Positions 63,601 to 64,000 of a stretch of 64,000 bases of DNA are shown in pieces (the stretch's first letter is position 1; every line of letters starts with the position of its first letter). A program made the position numbers and the translations under genes. The DNA is taken from NCBI RefSeq assembly GCF_019890615.1, contig NZ_JAINVZ010000007.1, positions 124,001 to 188,000 on the forward strand, written 5' to 3'. The notes under the pieces were generated by a model, which was not told the DNA's origin, did no database searches, and saw only the letters and a program-made list of their open reading frames with translations. Source of the stretch: Streptantibioticus parmotrematis. Lineage in GTDB: Bacteria; Actinomycetota; Actinomycetes; Streptomycetales; Streptomycetaceae.

Positions 63601-64000
63601 ATCGCGACCAACGGCCACGCGCTCGACACCGCGTCCTCCTACACCACCACCGCCTGGGTCAACCTGGCAGCGGCCGGGGCCGCGAACGACCAGACCGTCG
63701 CGTCTGCCTTCGGCAACAACGCCACCTCCTTCTCCCTCGGCTACCGCGCTGCCAGCAAGGCATGGGTGGTGAACCTCGCCGCCTCCGACACCGTCGGCGC
63801 CAGCGGCACTCAGATCACCGCGGGCACCAACACCGCGACCACCGGTACCTGGACCCAGGTCGCCTACACCTTCGACGCCTCCACCGGTACGGGGACGCTC
63901 TACGTCAACGGCTCGGCGGCAGCCAGCGGCATTAACACCACCCCCTGGGACGCTCCGCACCAACTGGCCGTCGGCCTGGGCTGGTACAACGGGCAGGGAA
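57649..64000 (+). CDS. Giant secreted RHS-repeat / LamG protein (C-terminus cut by window edge)
   Basis: At least 2117 aa, reading frame open to the window end. Arg-rich signal peptide (1-42, VALLSLIGLATVMGG then AYA). A Pro/Gly linker, then a DNRLRE-like beta region (about 370-540) follow. A fibronectin-like segment and an RHS-type N-terminal domain (about 667-765, VVRDYNSRDPRTTGAFGAGW) come next. LamG-like lectin domains lie at about 898-1134, 1196-1423 and from 1938. RHS/YD repeats fill about 1438-1918 (SYGYDTRGFLYTETDPDGDT, TYTYDAYGNKATEQDPDGN). Such shells encapsulate C-terminal toxins or effectors, but that end is not visible here. Base composition is visibly less GC-extreme than its neighbours, with more A/T at third positions, hinting at transfer. 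No ribosome site is convincing at the ATG. Confidence 0.9.
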   Translation, partial: MRSRAFRRSARLRRVHRRVVRFVALLSLIGLATVMGGEQAYALGRGLPALSVPSLQQVVAWLKSPTSPRWGHLPQQQSGTASGHGHQATAASTRAGRGTGRAHTPGTGELKPYTPLGRKVDQGPSATLGHAGFNARTSKLVASKSTANSDYYTNADGTTTRRIAQGPINYRDTSGTWHPIDTSVHRGTDGRWHEGANSLGVDFADSSSSADLARVETDGSRSFGYGLEGASKVTPTVSGAKVTYAGVSPHTDLVLQPTATGLKESVVLGSADAGTTWTFPLDLKGLTPSLVKDGSVQLSDASGKRVGEIPPAYAYDSKIDPRSGERGTTHAVTYQLTRTNTGTALVVTLDKNWLRAPGRVFPVTVDPSYDNSQAATTYAESGNAGDHSMEETIKVGSYDSGTHDAVSYLSFPDLGIDGSKVSVSAASLTLFDVWAATCTAERLDVAAVTKAWAPSQVTSYPGPSYGSSIGNVTPSVPNGCANSGGDMSKGDNVTVPLSTSTINAWASGSSKDYGLAVYASTSDNLHWKQFGSLYDPGEAPTLSLTYTGAMLPQIVSTSPDNGSVVPTLTPRLAATGQIDPNLTATQKYDFQVYTAAGTKVVDSGLITANSYQVPAGKLSWGTSYYWEVQAYDGTNYSPGPNWQSLTPQVPQPVVTSQLSQNTDNHGYSPAIGNYTTSATDANVSVPGPSLSVVRDYNSRDPRTTGAFGAGWSSVFDARATERDDSSGALASVEVTYPDGSVVGYGKNSDGTFSPPEGRFATFKSVSGGGYSLTDKNATVYAFTQSLGSGVYGISSITDANGRAETFTWSSGHIVTMTSVAAGRALHLAWSTPTGATFAHVMSVATDPVTGTDQSTALTWNYGYTADELTQVCSPSDATHCATYGYTAGSDYYNQVLDRAPSSYWPLNETSGTTARSAVLAQEGADDGTYSNVTLGQPGPLAGGTATAAGFNGSSSSVQLPDLELGTSSSQSISLWFKTSTASAGVLFGSSDMPIQASATKGDFTPSLYVGSDGKLNGLFWYGTTTTPITTSSSVADGKWHHVVLTGSWTSQVMFLDGKQVGTSGGYGSFGFTGNMPWLFTHVYLGTGYLGSTWPDEPHKGSSTIYATYFNGSVADASFYDQPLTASDVSAQYQAGTQQAHLLTSVTRPSGKAYATIAYDPITGAVTHLTDENGGSWSMAAPTVSGSSQVYRGAVLGSNPAAYFRLGESAGASQAIDEVNSGNATYSGVTLGTGGPFSDETAASFNGTSSYVLMPSSDAVTTGPASAEMWFKMPSGNTAGGVLLDEEKCAITANPVGCGGYDPALYVGTDGKLYGKFWDSNGTADQIVTSAKVNDGKWHSVLLTASTTAQALYLDGNQVGTTSAALASTGTGYLYVGAGAAGGNWTNHPTNTLGYFPGSIAEVAFYRGQLTGQEAAQHWAAGGASAGLAPMETVKVTDPGGKTDTYQYDILNGFRMLSQTDGLGDRTSYGYDTRGFLYTETDPDGDTTVTGHDVRGNEVSRTTCQDQAAQECSTTYTTYLPDDTTAQLTPNAQNDLVATVRDGRSASATDTTYLTSYSYDAAGNKTGVTTPPVAGFPNGRITRISYTDGMSVAAADGGYAPKGLPYRTVSPSGATTTITYFKDGDVASVTNPDGLVTRYTYDNLGRVLTKTDTSDSYPSGLTTSYTYDGDSQVLTETDPAITNRVTGAVHQARTTTAYDPDGMVLSQTVDDLSGGDASRKVANTYDVYDQLASTEDAAGDTTTYTYDAYGNKATEQDPDGNTLAYTYDPNGDLLTQTLKAYTGDPVNPSAAKDLVETSRAYDPAGRLQSETDAMGDTTSYTYTDNGLKATVTRTDSTGKNSYVQESDSYDAAGNLVKQVTNNGATATTSTYDAADRDTSTTVDPTGVDRTTTLAYTPDDHIATSTITDATGATTTTSTTYDPMGNETSTSVDQDGSGHPNVWWPLNQTSGSTVTDESGSGNTGVVSSGVTWQDNAAVLSGSQSQDIATNGHALDTASSYTTTAWVNLAAAGAANDQTVASAFGNNATSFSLGYRAASKAWVVNLAASDTVGASGTQITAGTNTATTGTWTQVAYTFDASTGTGTLYVNGSAAASGINTTPWDAPHQLAVGLGWYNGQG

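Overview
The window looks like the chromosome of a Streptomyces or close relative. G+C is very high by eye, third codon positions are almost all G or C, GTG starts are common, and TTGAC-N18-TANNNT promoters occur. The gene set and order also match what I remember of the Streptomyces coelicolor purine-catabolism regions. About 56 protein genes are supported. I see no tRNA, rRNA, CRISPR array, insertion sequence or attachment site.

Layout. 1-13 kb holds housekeeping and regulatory genes: a polysaccharide deacetylase (cut by the window edge), a response regulator / sensor kinase / lipoprotein operon, a DUF456 membrane protein, a degenerate PP2C-like protein, a GH38 alpha-mannosidase, an RsbW-like ATP-binding protein, a DUF2637 membrane protein, a GntR regulator and a TPR protein. 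13-22 kb is the xanthine dehydrogenase block: PucR regulator, FAD / 2Fe-2S / molybdenum subunits, an AzgA-type purine permease and the XdhC maturation factor. 22-27 kb has a flavin monooxygenase with a divergent TetR repressor, a LuxR-type regulator with a divergent acyl-CoA synthetase, and a secreted ricin-fold protein. 27-29 kb is glyoxylate carboligase. 29-39 kb is accessory: TetR/ABC-2 exporter, membrane protein/Lrp, TetR/beta-glucosidase/MFS, a second acyl-CoA synthetase, and a zinc-ribbon protein with an Mrr-like domain.

39-56 kb is the urate-to-central-metabolism block. On the minus strand are hydroxypyruvate isomerase, tartronate semialdehyde reductase and catalase. On the plus strand are a thiamine-binding protein and an HTH_22 protein, then OHCU decarboxylase, HIU hydrolase and urate oxidase, then 8-oxoguanine deaminase and a urate/xanthine permease. 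Malate synthase, a MobA-like nucleotidyltransferase, a small DUF5955-like protein, the IclR regulator AllR, allantoinase and allantoicase follow. A small cytidine/blasticidin-deaminase-like enzyme, a membrane-anchored BMP-like protein and a giant secreted RHS/LamG protein (cut by the window edge) close the window.

How it works together. Guanine derivatives and hypoxanthine/xanthine enter by two NCS2-type permeases and are converted to urate by XDH. Urate goes through UraH/UraD to allantoin, and catalase removes the peroxide. AllB and Alc give ureidoglycolate, then glyoxylate, which enters metabolism through Gcl-GlxR-Hyi or malate synthase. Ureidoglycolate lyase, urease and glycerate kinase are not in the window. 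The strongest regulatory signal is a 15-bp dyad, TTCYRY-N3-RYGGAA, present as two copies exactly 21 bp apart at four promoters (gcl, hyi, aceB, allR/allB), probably the AllR operator. A second dyad, TTCAAC-N5-GTTGAA, lies at the -35 of the urate operon and the catalase gene and upstream of allB. Three other compact operators are clear: five CAAC-N4-GTTG copies at 14-bp spacing (TetR/monooxygenase), CATGAGC-N3-GCTCATG (TetR/beta-glucosidase), and an ACCCCC-GTWC-GGGGGT palindrome shared by the two acyl-CoA synthetase promoters.
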